Assembly: GCA_030612945.1 (NCBI GenBank) | Contig: JAUWMY010000028.1 | Span: 1 to 13,255 of the forward strand | DNA: 13,255 nt | Source: Desulfobacteraceae bacterium | Lineage (GTDB): Bacteria; Desulfobacterota; DSM-4660; Desulfatiglandales; Desulfatiglandaceae | Direction: 5' to 3' | Shown here: piece after piece, positions 6,974-13,101 of the stretch | Layout: the number at the start of each line of letters is the position of its first letter | How positions within the stretch are numbered: the stretch's first letter is position 1 | Translations under genes and position numbers: made by a program | The notes under the pieces: model-generated | Database searches by the model: none | The model's input: only the letters and a program-made list of their open reading frames with translations | What the model was told of the DNA's origin: nothing

Positions 6974-8093
6974 CTTCTAATTCCCTCTCATCCCTGCCCT
7001 CTTTTTTCCCGTCTCTAAACTCACCCTGGCGATTGCGCATCAATACGAGGTCGGCTTGAAAATCCACGTAATGCGGAAGTTTTAAATGCTCAACAAATCC
7101 AGAGGCTTGAATATTGTCGCTATGAAAAAGCACAAATTCTTCGTCCTGGGCCGGATATTCAGATCTCTCCCCCAGTTCTCTACTGCGTAGTGCATAATCA
7201 ATTATGGCCATGGCCATTGCCTTGCGCTCGCAATGGCCGAAGGCCAGTCCATATCCCCTGACAAACTTAGGAGATGTGGTTGCAGACCCCATGAAACGGT
7301 TGAACATTATGCATTCGGTTACGGAAACCTCTCCAACTTCAATGGGAAATCCTAATTCTTCAGGAACTAATTCCACAGTCACTTCCCCAAAACGGATTTC
7401 TCCCAAAAAGGGATGCCCTGAAGCCCCAAAGCCCCTCAGAATGGAATAAGCCAAGGAGAGTATAAACCCTTCGTCACCGCGTGCAAGATTTTGAAGTCGC
7501 GCATCTCTTTCAGCAGGAAGTTCCAGGGGATCGCGGGTCAAATCAGCCACCGGCCTGCGATCGTTGTCTGTGGCTTCATCTTCGATAAGGCCTTCAGCAA
7601 GCAGTAAATCAGCGACTCGTGGCATGGCATTTTGGATCGCTTCGGCAGCCACTTCTGCGCGGCATGTTTCCGAGTTTCCGTTGTCAGGAATTTCCAGAGC
7701 AAAATCGATCAGGCGGTGGGTATAATCATAGGTTGGCCCGAGCACCTGACCACCTGGAATATCCTTAAACGAAGACGAAATGCGTCTTTGGATCTCCATT
7801 CTGGACGTTTCTATAGGCTCGGAAAAGCCGAAGCGAGGCAGCGTTGTCCGGTAGGCCCTGAGAAGAAAAATCGCTTCTACCAGATCTCCCTGGGCCTGTT
7901 TGATGGCTATGGCTGCAAGCTCACGGTCGTAAAGCGACCCTTCCGTCATTACCCGGTCCACAGAAAGGCCCAACTGCTCCTTAATCTGTGAAATTTCCAG
8001 TTCAGGAACAGCCTGGTCGCCACGACGTTTTTCAGAGAGCAGTTTGTGTGCATTCGCTATAGCCTGTTCGCCACCTTTTACGGCCACATACAT
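6945..8093 (-). CDS. phnI: C-P lyase core subunit PhnI (ATP: phosphonate ribosyl transfer)
   Basis: Catalytic subunit of the nucleosidase/transferase step in which the adenine of ATP is displaced by the phosphonate, forming ribose 1-phosphonate 5-triphosphate, with help from PhnG, H and L. It is also a structural subunit of the core complex. The 382-aa protein begins MYVAVKGGEQAI and keeps the family blocks DRVMTEGSLYDRELA, FLLRAYRTTLPR, GGQVLGPTYDYTHRL, ARGDEGFILSLAYS, VPEELGFPI, ERKAMAMAI, AQDEEFVL and LKLPHYVDFQADL. It is close to E. coli PhnI in length. GGAAGG precedes the ATG and the gene starts 3 bp after the phnH stop. The 3' end overlaps phnJ by 29 bp, with an acidic, lysine-rich tail. 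Confidence 0.96.
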   Translation of the reverse strand: MYVAVKGGEQAIANAHKLLSEKRRGDQAVPELEISQIKEQLGLSVDRVMTEGSLYDRELAAIAIKQAQGDLVEAIFLLRAYRTTLPRFGFSEPIETSRMEIQRRISSSFKDIPGGQVLGPTYDYTHRLIDFALEIPDNGNSETCRAEVAAEAIQNAMPRVADLLLAEGLIEDEATDNDRRPVADLTRDPLELPAERDARLQNLARGDEGFILSLAYSILRGFGASGHPFLGEIRFGEVTVELVPEELGFPIEVGEVSVTECIMFNRFMGSATTSPKFVRGYGLAFGHCERKAMAMAIIDYALRSRELGERSEYPAQDEEFVLFHSDNIQASGFVEHLKLPHYVDFQADLVLMRNRQGEFRDGKKEGRDERELEDEKAAKEAE

Positions 8094-8096
8094 AAT

Positions 8097-8699
8097 TTAA
8101 CCTTCCACTTTCACTGTACGGGGCAGAGCGGCAAGGGTATTTTCACAGGTAAAAAGAATGTCTACACCCAGAGGAAACATGGTGAATTGAATTTGCCGAT
8201 CTTGCCAGAAACGCTCTGTCAAACCCTCCATCTTAAGGGTTGAAAAAGTCTCTATGCCCGGACCGGAAAGTCGCTTACCGTCCATTGAACTCAAGCCGCT
8301 GGTTTGTATTATAAGTGTCGTTGAAGACTCCGGGCACTCATCGTTTCCTGTCTTGAATTTATTGAGGGACGGCATGGCATCATTATTGGTGATCATAGCG
8401 AAGGTCGCTTCTGACGGATTTTGCACAACCGGACATCCGCAATGAAACCGCAACCAGCCAATTGCCATGTGGTCGGAATCAAGATCCGTCCAGAGAGGCG
8501 TCTCAAAGTCGAGTAGAGTTAGACACACGGCGGCTGATGCACGGTTAAGGGGATGTGGCGAATCAAGGGCACTGCCTGCTGTGACGATTCGACCCGGGTG
8601 AGCCATGGCACCCAATATGGCACGAAAGGTCTCCTGGGAGTTAAAAACAGGATCTGAAAACCCAGGTGTCATCTGGTTTAAATCGATAGTTGCGACCAT
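8097..8699 (-). CDS. phnH: C-P lyase core subunit PhnH
   Basis: Structural/catalytic subunit of the PhnGHIJ core, related in fold to PLP-transferases but without a cofactor. About 200 aa, near the usual 190-200. Visible family features are the N-terminal GFSDPVFNSQETFRAIL, then AMAHPGRIV, the central SAAVCLTLLDFETPLWTD, and the C-terminal LTERFWQDRQIQFTMFPLGVD segment typical of PhnH. I chose ATG at 8699, 2 bp after the phnG stop with GAGG nine bases upstream. A TTG two codons earlier (8705) would overlap the phnG stop and has poor spacing. It sits in the invariant order G-H-I-J. Confidence 0.94.
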   Translation of the reverse strand: MVATIDLNQMTPGFSDPVFNSQETFRAILGAMAHPGRIVTAGSALDSPHPLNRASAAVCLTLLDFETPLWTDLDSDHMAIGWLRFHCGCPVVQNPSEATFAMITNNDAMPSLNKFKTGNDECPESSTTLIIQTSGLSSMDGKRLSGPGIETFSTLKMEGLTERFWQDRQIQFTMFPLGVDILFTCENTLAALPRTVKVEG

Positions 8700-8701
8700 G
8701 T

Positions 8702-9163
8702 TCAATCGCCTCGAACCATTGTAAAGAAATCGACTTTTGTTGCGGCGGATTTCTTTGAAATTTCTTCTTTACGTTTTTCGCGGGACTCCTTGAGTTTGAG
8801 AATAACCATGTTCAAAATCTTCAACTTATATCCTGAATTTTGCAAAAGGGCGTCAAAGAGAGCCGCAAGTTCAGCATGCCGATGGTCACGTCCCATTACA
8901 TATGCACACCCCACATATCCTTCATCTGTTTTGACCGTGCAACGGGTAACCGTCATCTCACCAAAATTAAATCGGAGGCCCGAACCTCCGGCCCGGGCGC
9001 GAACCATTATGATGCCTGTTTCCGGTTTGCGTAAATGCCGGTAATCGGGCTTTTCAGATATTCCTTGCCAGGCACCTTCCAGTTCCTGGCATGACGACTT
9101 TGACAGAACACTCATCCACTTCTGCCGCTCTTTTGTTGTAAAACTGTTTCTACTAAATGACAT
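8702..9163 (-). CDS. phnG: C-P lyase core subunit PhnG
   Basis: Small subunit (153 aa) of the PhnGHIJ core, needed with PhnI for the ATP-dependent ribosyl transfer. Visible family features are the RQKWMSVLSKSS start, PETGIIMVRARAGGSGLRFNFGE in the middle, the GYVGCAYVMGRDHRHAELAA segment with its conserved acidic/His cluster, and the C-terminal ATKVDFFTMVRG. It is the first gene of the phnGHIJKL block. The ATG at 9163 has AAGGA six bases upstream, and a Pho-like promoter array lies 47-88 bp ahead. The stop is separated from the phnH ATG by two bases, so the two are translationally coupled. Confidence 0.94.
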   Translation of the reverse strand: MSFSRNSFTTKERQKWMSVLSKSSCQELEGAWQGISEKPDYRHLRKPETGIIMVRARAGGSGLRFNFGEMTVTRCTVKTDEGYVGCAYVMGRDHRHAELAALFDALLQNSGYKLKILNMVILKLKESREKRKEEISKKSAATKVDFFTMVRGD

Positions 9164-9209
9164 AGGTATTCCTTCAATTTCATCCTGGCTGATAAAATAG
9201 AATGGTTGA

Positions 9210-9251
9210 TAAATATGAGTATTTTATTAAGCACTGGTTAATTTTATGTAA
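9210..9251 (-). promoter_or_regulatory. Pho-box-like repeat array and -10 upstream of phnG
   Basis: On the minus strand TTACA (9251-9247), TAACC (9240-9236) and TAATA (9229-9225) are spaced exactly 11 bp apart, followed at +14 by TATTTA (9215-9210). It is well placed to drive phnG through phnL. As phosphate control of C-P lyase operons is well established in other bacteria, this array is the anchor for calling the set Pho boxes. Confidence 0.72.
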
Positions 9252-9301
9252 AGAAATACATGCCAGAATAGATGGTGGTTTAATGTGGTTATTTAAAGGA
9301 G

Positions 9302-9673
9302 TTAATGAAGTGGAACTGGTTTTCGCTTTAGAACATCGGCTACCTTTTGTTTGAGCTCATCAAGGCGAAAGCTCTTTATAACATAGCCATCGGCCTGAGA
9401 CAGACGCGGGTCATCGACATAGGTGTCATAGGCGGTAAAGATAATGATCGGCAGACTGGGCTCACGTCTCTTTATATCACTTAATACCCTAAATCCGTCG
9501 ATCCCGTCCAGATACAGGTCAAGGAGCACCAGATCCGGTAGCGAAACTGTCAGGTTTTCCTGGATTGATTTGACATCACTTATGGCCCCAACCTGATATC
9601 CCTCGCAGGTCAGTTCTTCTACAAGGAATTCTCGAACCCATAGCTGATCATCAATAATCAAAATGTTGGCCAT
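9302..9673 (-). CDS. Single-domain response regulator (stand-alone receiver)
   Basis: A 123-aa CheY-like receiver with no output domain. The conserved residues are present: acidic pair D8/D9, phospho-acceptor D52 in LVLLDLYL, T80 in IIIFTAYD and K100 in VIKSF. It starts at the ATG at 9673 (MANILIIDD), with AAAGG a few bases upstream. An in-frame extension to 9802 has no ribosome site and overlaps the preceding microprotein. It lies 7 bp after the 57-aa gene and about 140 bp ahead of phnG on the same strand. With no output domain it would act by protein contact or as a phosphorelay/phosphate sink. The orphan kinase at 3563-4363 is a natural candidate partner, but that is inference. Confidence 0.88.
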   Translation of the reverse strand: MANILIIDDQLWVREFLVEELTCEGYQVGAISDVKSIQENLTVSLPDLVLLDLYLDGIDGFRVLSDIKRREPSLPIIIFTAYDTYVDDPRLSQADGYVIKSFRLDELKQKVADVLKRKPVPLH

Positions 9674-9680
9674 CGTGCCT

Positions 9681-9854
9681 TTACTGTTGTGTTCGTTGTA
9701 AGCGGAAATCAAAACAACGGGCAGGATACTCCCCAAAAGTTTCGATCCCCTTGAAAACAACTTGGATATCGCAATCAGGAAAAAGCTCGTTGAGCCACGC
9801 AATTAAATCGTGATCAGGCTCTGATTGTTCGGTCAAAACAACTATTTTCTCCAT
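9681..9854 (-). CDS. 57-aa microprotein of unknown function ahead of the receiver gene
   Basis: Short open frame starting MEKIVVLTEQSEPDHDLIAW, with GGA about 9 nt before the ATG at 9854. The first ~40 residues could form strand-helix-strand: KIVVLTE, then an amphipathic helix DHDLIAWLNELF, then CDIQVVF. The rest is polar and arginine-rich with no motif I recognise. It overlaps the preceding membrane-protein gene by 41 bp and ends 7 bp before the receiver gene, so it is probably cotranslated with them. Starts at 9884 or 9881 are also possible (GAGG lies 3-6 nt upstream). No function can be assigned; it could be a truncated receiver-like fold. Confidence 0.5.
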   Translation of the reverse strand: MEKIVVLTEQSEPDHDLIAWLNELFPDCDIQVVFKGIETFGEYPARCFDFRLQRTQQ

Positions 9855-9999
9855 GCTTACCATCCTTTCTCTGCATTCCATCATTTTCCTCGATATATTT
9901 ATTTACACATTCATCGCCAGTCTTTTTGCAGGATCGGTAGTAGTATATGCCCATAAAAATCAGGATTATTAAGATTGACAATCCAAGAAGAAATTTCAT
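9814..9999 (-). CDS. Small single-pass membrane protein (61 aa), unknown function
   Basis: The product begins with a strong hydrophobic helix (residues 2-20: KFLLGLSILIILIFMGIYY), followed by a short polar, charged tail with two cysteines (C24, C30) and a later C54. The ATG at 9999 has a clear GGAG eight bases upstream. The last ~13 codons overlap the start of the 57-aa gene in another frame, so the functional part is probably the helix plus about 25 residues. A Pho-like repeat array lies about 105-140 bp upstream. It may be the membrane member of the receiver group; this is inference from position. Confidence 0.5.
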   Translation of the reverse strand: MKFLLGLSILIILIFMGIYYYRSCKKTGDECVNKYIEENDGMQRKDGKHGENSCFDRTIRA

Positions 10000-10101
10000 T
10001 GTTTTTACTCCGCTTACCTAAAATATGGTTGATCAGCCCGATAATCTCTCCAGTAGAAATTGGGCCGCCTCTGGAATTTTAGCTTTAGATTCCCTATGAT
10101 T

Positions 10102-10139
10102 TGTTACTCTTTGATTACCATCATGTTAGAATTTGGTTA
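10102..10139 (-). promoter_or_regulatory. Four-unit Pho-box-like array upstream of the receiver group
   Basis: On the minus strand TAACC (10139-10135), TAACA (10128-10124), TAATC (10117-10113) and TAACA (10106-10102) recur at exactly 11 bp. It begins only 4 bp past the stop of the MBL-fold gene. The hexamer at the +14 position is GAATCT, a poor -10, so promoter activity here is less certain than for the other arrays. Confidence 0.5.
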
Positions 10140-10143
10140 TAAT

Positions 10144-10866
10144 TTAAGCGACCTCCCGGAAATTGGTAACCTCTACTCCTTCCTCGTCCCTCAAAAGCGC
10201 CCTGGCATTTAATATTGCCTTTTGCATATCCTCTTCCGGGGTCTTTGAGATATTCCCGTGCCCGGGATAGATCTCGTTTATCTTCCTTGTCTCCAACAGG
10301 TTGATGGAATTGATATAATCACCAACACTTCCAGACTCACCAATATAGGAAAGTGTGCCTCCGGCAAAAAGAGTATCTCCTGTAAAAAGGATCTTCCGGG
10401 TAAATTCATAGATGCAGATTGAACCGGAAGTATGCCCGGGTGTATGCACCACTTCTATGATGTAGTTTCCCAGATCAAAGCGAAATCTGTTTTCCAGCCA
10501 GAGATGGACCTTAAGGGGTGGCTCGTTGAGGTCGCCTGATTTATACATAGTAACGTATCTATCTTCTACGGTGATCTTAGTAGCCGCAAAGCGGTGGGCA
10601 GCAATCAAGGCATAATCCTGAAAATACCGATTGGCCCCAATATGGTCAAAATGCTCGTGCGTATTGATAACTATGTCAATATCCCTGACTTTAAATCCAA
10701 CTTTAAGTAAGGACTTCTGCAATCTGAAAAAGTTTTTATCTACTCCTGAATCAATGAGGACATTTTTGTAGTCACCCCTGATCAGGTAGCTGTGGCTGCT
10801 GGTATCCTCCCCTTTGATCCAAAAAATGTTAGGTTGCAATTCTATAACCCGATCATCTTTTACCAT
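10144..10866 (-). CDS. Metallo-beta-lactamase-fold hydrolase (glyoxalase II-like)
   Basis: A 240-aa two-metal hydrolase. The metal ligands are all visible: THEHFDH (H70, H72, D74, H75), H145 in HTPGHTSGS, D164 in FTGDTLF and H203 in YPGHGN. There is no signal peptide, so it is cytoplasmic. The start at 10866 is fixed by GGAGGG three bases before the ATG; the longer frame to 10929 has no ribosome site. It overlaps the STAS gene by 14 bp, so the two are translationally coupled and probably work together. It lacks the length and zinc-finger features of PhnP, so I do not call it the C-P lyase cyclic phosphodiesterase, although that fold is shared. Substrate unknown. Confidence 0.85.
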   Translation of the reverse strand: MVKDDRVIELQPNIFWIKGEDTSSHSYLIRGDYKNVLIDSGVDKNFFRLQKSLLKVGFKVRDIDIVINTHEHFDHIGANRYFQDYALIAAHRFAATKITVEDRYVTMYKSGDLNEPPLKVHLWLENRFRFDLGNYIIEVVHTPGHTSGSICIYEFTRKILFTGDTLFAGGTLSYIGESGSVGDYINSINLLETRKINEIYPGHGNISKTPEEDMQKAILNARALLRDEEGVEVTNFREVA

Positions 10867-11209
10867 AATCCCTCCATTCGCCCTTTTTTGCCTTTTCCTC
10901 ATCTTCACAGATCTTGAAAAACTGATCAAACCGGTTTTCCCTAAAATAGTTTAATATCTCTGGTTTCAAGGAGCATAACTTCAAGCCTCCTCCCAGAAGG
11001 TTAATCTCTTTTCGGATACCGTTTAAAAACCCCAGGAGAATTATAGGTTCAAAGTTTTTTAATTCCTTCAGATCCATAATAACTCTGACGCCTTTTTCCT
11101 TGAGATAAGGAAAAAGCATCCTCTTGGCTGGAAGGGCTTCATTCTTTCTGGATTCTCCGGAGATTTTTATAATAAAAAAACCGCCATCCTCTACAATATG
11201 ATATTTCAT
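10853..11209 (-). CDS. STAS-domain protein (anti-anti-sigma-like) without the usual phospho-serine
   Basis: A 118-aa single STAS domain: strand FFIIKISGES, then VRVIMDLKELKNFEPIILLGFLNGI, then a conserved GGGLKLCSLKPEI strand/helix and RFDQFFKICED at the end. In anti-anti-sigma factors the loop after the central strand reads D-S-S-G with the Ser phosphorylated by a kinase. Here the equivalent loop is F53-E54-P55-I56, so no Ser/Thr is present and switching by that route looks impossible. GGAGG lies about 10 nt before the ATG at 11209. It is the first gene of a pair with the MBL-fold hydrolase and has its own Pho-like array. Function unknown; partner-switching regulation is only one possibility. 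Confidence 0.75.
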   Translation of the reverse strand: MKYHIVEDGGFFIIKISGESRKNEALPAKRMLFPYLKEKGVRVIMDLKELKNFEPIILLGFLNGIRKEINLLGGGLKLCSLKPEILNYFRENRFDQFFKICEDEEKAKKGEWRDYGKR

Positions 11210-11257
11210 TACTTACTAATCCTCCATTTTGTAATTTTTTCTGATTTAACAACTGTT

Positions 11258-11310
11258 ATAATAACAAACTTTTATTGCTGTTTGATTACAATTGGATTAA
11301 ATTTTTCTTA
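11258..11310 (-). promoter_or_regulatory. Four-unit Pho-box-like array and -10 upstream of the STAS/MBL pair
   Basis: On the minus strand TAAGA (11310-11306), TAATC (11299-11295), TAATC (11288-11284) and CAATA (11277-11273) recur at exactly 11 bp. TATTAT (11263-11258) begins 14 nt after the last unit. The -10 ends about 48 bp before the STAS start codon. Confidence 0.62.
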
Positions 11311-11410
11311 GGATTGGATTTTTCTTGATAAACTGAAATTTATGGAAGACCGATTTGGATAACTGCTTGCCTGGAATGGGAAACTGGAAGGTTCATTATT
11401 ATTAAAATTC

Positions 11411-11452
11411 TAACTGATTCTTAATAGAAATTTAACCTGACTCACCTATAAT
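11411..11452 (+). promoter_or_regulatory. Pho-box-like array with consensus -10 upstream of the HAD-phosphodiesterase gene
   Basis: Plus-strand units TAACT (11411-11415), TAATA (11422-11426) and TAACC (11433-11437) are 11 bp apart, with a possible weaker unit TATTA at 11400-11404. A perfect -10 TATAAT (11447-11452) begins 14 nt after the last unit. Transcription would start near 11459, giving a leader of about 150 nt. Confidence 0.72.
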
Positions 11453-11468
11453 CAAGACTAACGTAACA

Positions 11469-11573
11469 TCTCAATAAGTCCGGCATTCCGACTGCTCCCT
11501 TCTTTTGCAAGGGGAATTGGGGCCTACGGCTCGGAGAAGGGGTTTTTCTAAGACAGCTCGGACTTAATTGAGA
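11469..11573 (+). repeat. Long imperfect inverted repeat in the leader of the HAD-phosphodiesterase gene
   Basis: The arm TCTCAATAAGTCCG (11469-11482) pairs with CGGACTTAATTGAGA (11559-11573) with one bulged A, enclosing about 76 nt. Inside are further pairings, for example CCCTTCT with AGAAGGG and CCCTT with AAGGG. It lies wholly in the predicted 5' leader. It could be a folded leader (regulatory or mRNA-protecting), a small RNA, or a MITE/REP-like element that landed there. Confidence 0.5.
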
Positions 11574-11606
11574 ACTTACATGCTAACCTTCAACTAAGGA
11601 GTATCT

Positions 11607-13088
11607 ATGAATAGCTGGATGAAAAAACTCGCTTTGCATTATGAAAAAACAAGGCGCCTTTACCCGGAAGACAGATTAATGATTCTATTTGATATCGATG
11701 GCACGATCCTCGATATGCGGCATATGATCCTTCATGTTTTAAAATCTTTTGATCAGAATCACAGTACTCACTTTTTTGAAAACCTGAAACTTGGAGACAT
11801 TACTGTTCATGAAAATCAGGCAGAAAAATTGCTTGCACAATTAAAGATCCCACGCAAAAGCTGCGAGAGAATCCTACGCTGGTATGAAACACATCGCTGG
11901 TCCACCGAGGCTGTCTTAGTATCCCATCGTCCATTTGTAGGTGTCATGGAGGTCATACGATGGTTTCAGATGCAGCCCAATACATTCGTCGGCCTAAACA
12001 CAGGGAGGCCCGATTATCTGAGGGCGGAAACCCTTCTCTCATTAAACAAACTTGGAGAGGAATACAAAGTCCAGTTCACAGATGAACTCCTCTACATGAA
12101 CCCGCATGAATGGGAGAAGGATGTACCAAATGTAAAGGCCGCAGGTGTTCTTCATTTTCAAAAGTCCGGTTATCGGGTCTTTGCCATGCTGGATAATGAA
12201 CCGGAAAATTTAAATTCCGTATCTCAGGTTAACCCCTATGGGGAGATCCTCCTTCTTCATGCCAATACGATTTTTGAATCAAAACGAAAGAAGATGCCAA
12301 CCGGCACGGTCAGGGGAAAGGTCTATGACATCACGGAATTGATACAGGAAAAGACCCTGCCCCGGCATATCCAGTTTGTATGGCATGGCGTCAATGATGA
12401 GGCAAACCTGAAGCAGTTTTTGGGGTCCAGTATTCGCTGGGCTGAATGTGATGCGCGCCTTAGCCCGAATGAAAACGATATCATCCTTCGACACGACGCA
12501 TTCCATCAAACTCCGCTCAATGATGAGGAAGAACTCCTATTATTAAAGGACATACTACATCCCCTCAAAGCAATGGGTAGATCCTTAAAGCTTGATCTAA
12601 AAGAAAACGGAACTCTTGTTGGCAGGGTTCTTGAATTGCTTGAGGCACACAGACTTGACGGTTCACATCTATGGTTTAACGGTGGTGTTGACCTACTCGG
12701 GGAAAAAGGTTTTCGCAAACTGAAAAAAGCATATCCCTCAGCGATTATTCAATGTCCAATTGATAATATTATGCCCGTAATATTAACGGATCCAATGAAA
12801 ACCCGTAAAACCCTCCGCAAACTTCAGGATTGGGGAATTAATAGATTTTCCATCAAGTGGCACACTGCCCATTTGCGAAATGTTCTTGACCGGATAGATT
12901 GGTGGGGATTTGAGGTTAATATTTACAATGTCCCTAACTTGGAATCTTTCCTCAAGGCCGTCCTCCTCATGCCAAGATCCATTACCGCAGACTTCAATTT
13001 TCCCAAATGGCATTACTTTGGGAGAGGCTCCGGAGAGGGACATCAGCACTACGAGTATTCGCTCACAAGACTTTCTCGCACAGCTTAA
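11607..13088 (+). CDS. HAD-like phosphatase fused to a PLC-like phosphodiesterase TIM barrel (GDPD/FAM151-like)
   Basis: A 493-aa two-domain protein. Domain 1 (about 20-225) is HAD-type: motif I FDIDGT (D29, D31), motif II NTGRP (T132) and an acidic motif MLDNEPEN (D196). Domain 2 (about 253-490) resembles the PLC-like phosphodiesterase superfamily, closest from memory to glycerophosphodiesterases and FAM151/menorin. WHGVND (H260), AECDARL (E280, D282) and LRHD (H296, D297) are spaced like the GDPD HG..N / E-x-D / HD signature. SLKLDLKE (K328, K332) and LWFNGGVDLL follow, as in FAM151. The order suggests one polypeptide that could cut a phosphodiester and then remove the phosphate, but both substrates are unknown. 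No signal peptide is seen, so it is cytoplasmic. AAGGAG lies five bases before the ATG. A Pho-like promoter with perfect -10 precedes it, and it converges on a PhoR-like gene. Confidence 0.7.
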   Translation: MNSWMKKLALHYEKTRRLYPEDRLMILFDIDGTILDMRHMILHVLKSFDQNHSTHFFENLKLGDITVHENQAEKLLAQLKIPRKSCERILRWYETHRWSTEAVLVSHRPFVGVMEVIRWFQMQPNTFVGLNTGRPDYLRAETLLSLNKLGEEYKVQFTDELLYMNPHEWEKDVPNVKAAGVLHFQKSGYRVFAMLDNEPENLNSVSQVNPYGEILLLHANTIFESKRKKMPTGTVRGKVYDITELIQEKTLPRHIQFVWHGVNDEANLKQFLGSSIRWAECDARLSPNENDIILRHDAFHQTPLNDEEELLLLKDILHPLKAMGRSLKLDLKENGTLVGRVLELLEAHRLDGSHLWFNGGVDLLGEKGFRKLKKAYPSAIIQCPIDNIMPVILTDPMKTRKTLRKLQDWGINRFSIKWHTAHLRNVLDRIDWWGFEVNIYNVPNLESFLKAVLLMPRSITADFNFPKWHYFGRGSGEGHQHYEYSLTRLSRTA

Positions 13089-13101
13089 TCTATCTGAAAT
13101 T

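Larger units (their letters stand above)
11210..11606. other. Divergent intergenic region between the STAS gene and the HAD-phosphodiesterase gene
   Basis: About 400 bp without a gene. It contains the leftward STAS promoter array (11258-11310), an AT-rich stretch with nothing recognised (about 11311-11399), the rightward array with a perfect TATAAT (11411-11452), a large inverted repeat (11469-11573), and the ribosome site AAGGAG for the gene at 11607. Confidence 0.6.

Noticed and set aside
7204..7991. Plus-strand open frames opposite phnI (81 and 119 aa)
   Set aside because: They are antisense to a highly conserved gene, have no ribosome sites or recognisable domains, and are typical shadow frames.
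8700..8705. TTG start for phnH at 8705
   Set aside because: It would overlap the phnG stop with poor spacing to GAGG; the ATG at 8699 is better placed.
9674..9802. N-terminal extension of the receiver to 9802
   Set aside because: It lacks a ribosome site and overlaps the 57-aa gene; the receiver fold begins exactly at the ATG at 9673.
10144..10866. Metallo-beta-lactamase-fold gene as phnP
   Set aside because: The fold is shared, but the sequence looks like the generic glyoxalase II-like group. It is paired with a STAS gene, is separate from the phn genes, and shows no PhnP zinc-finger cysteines.
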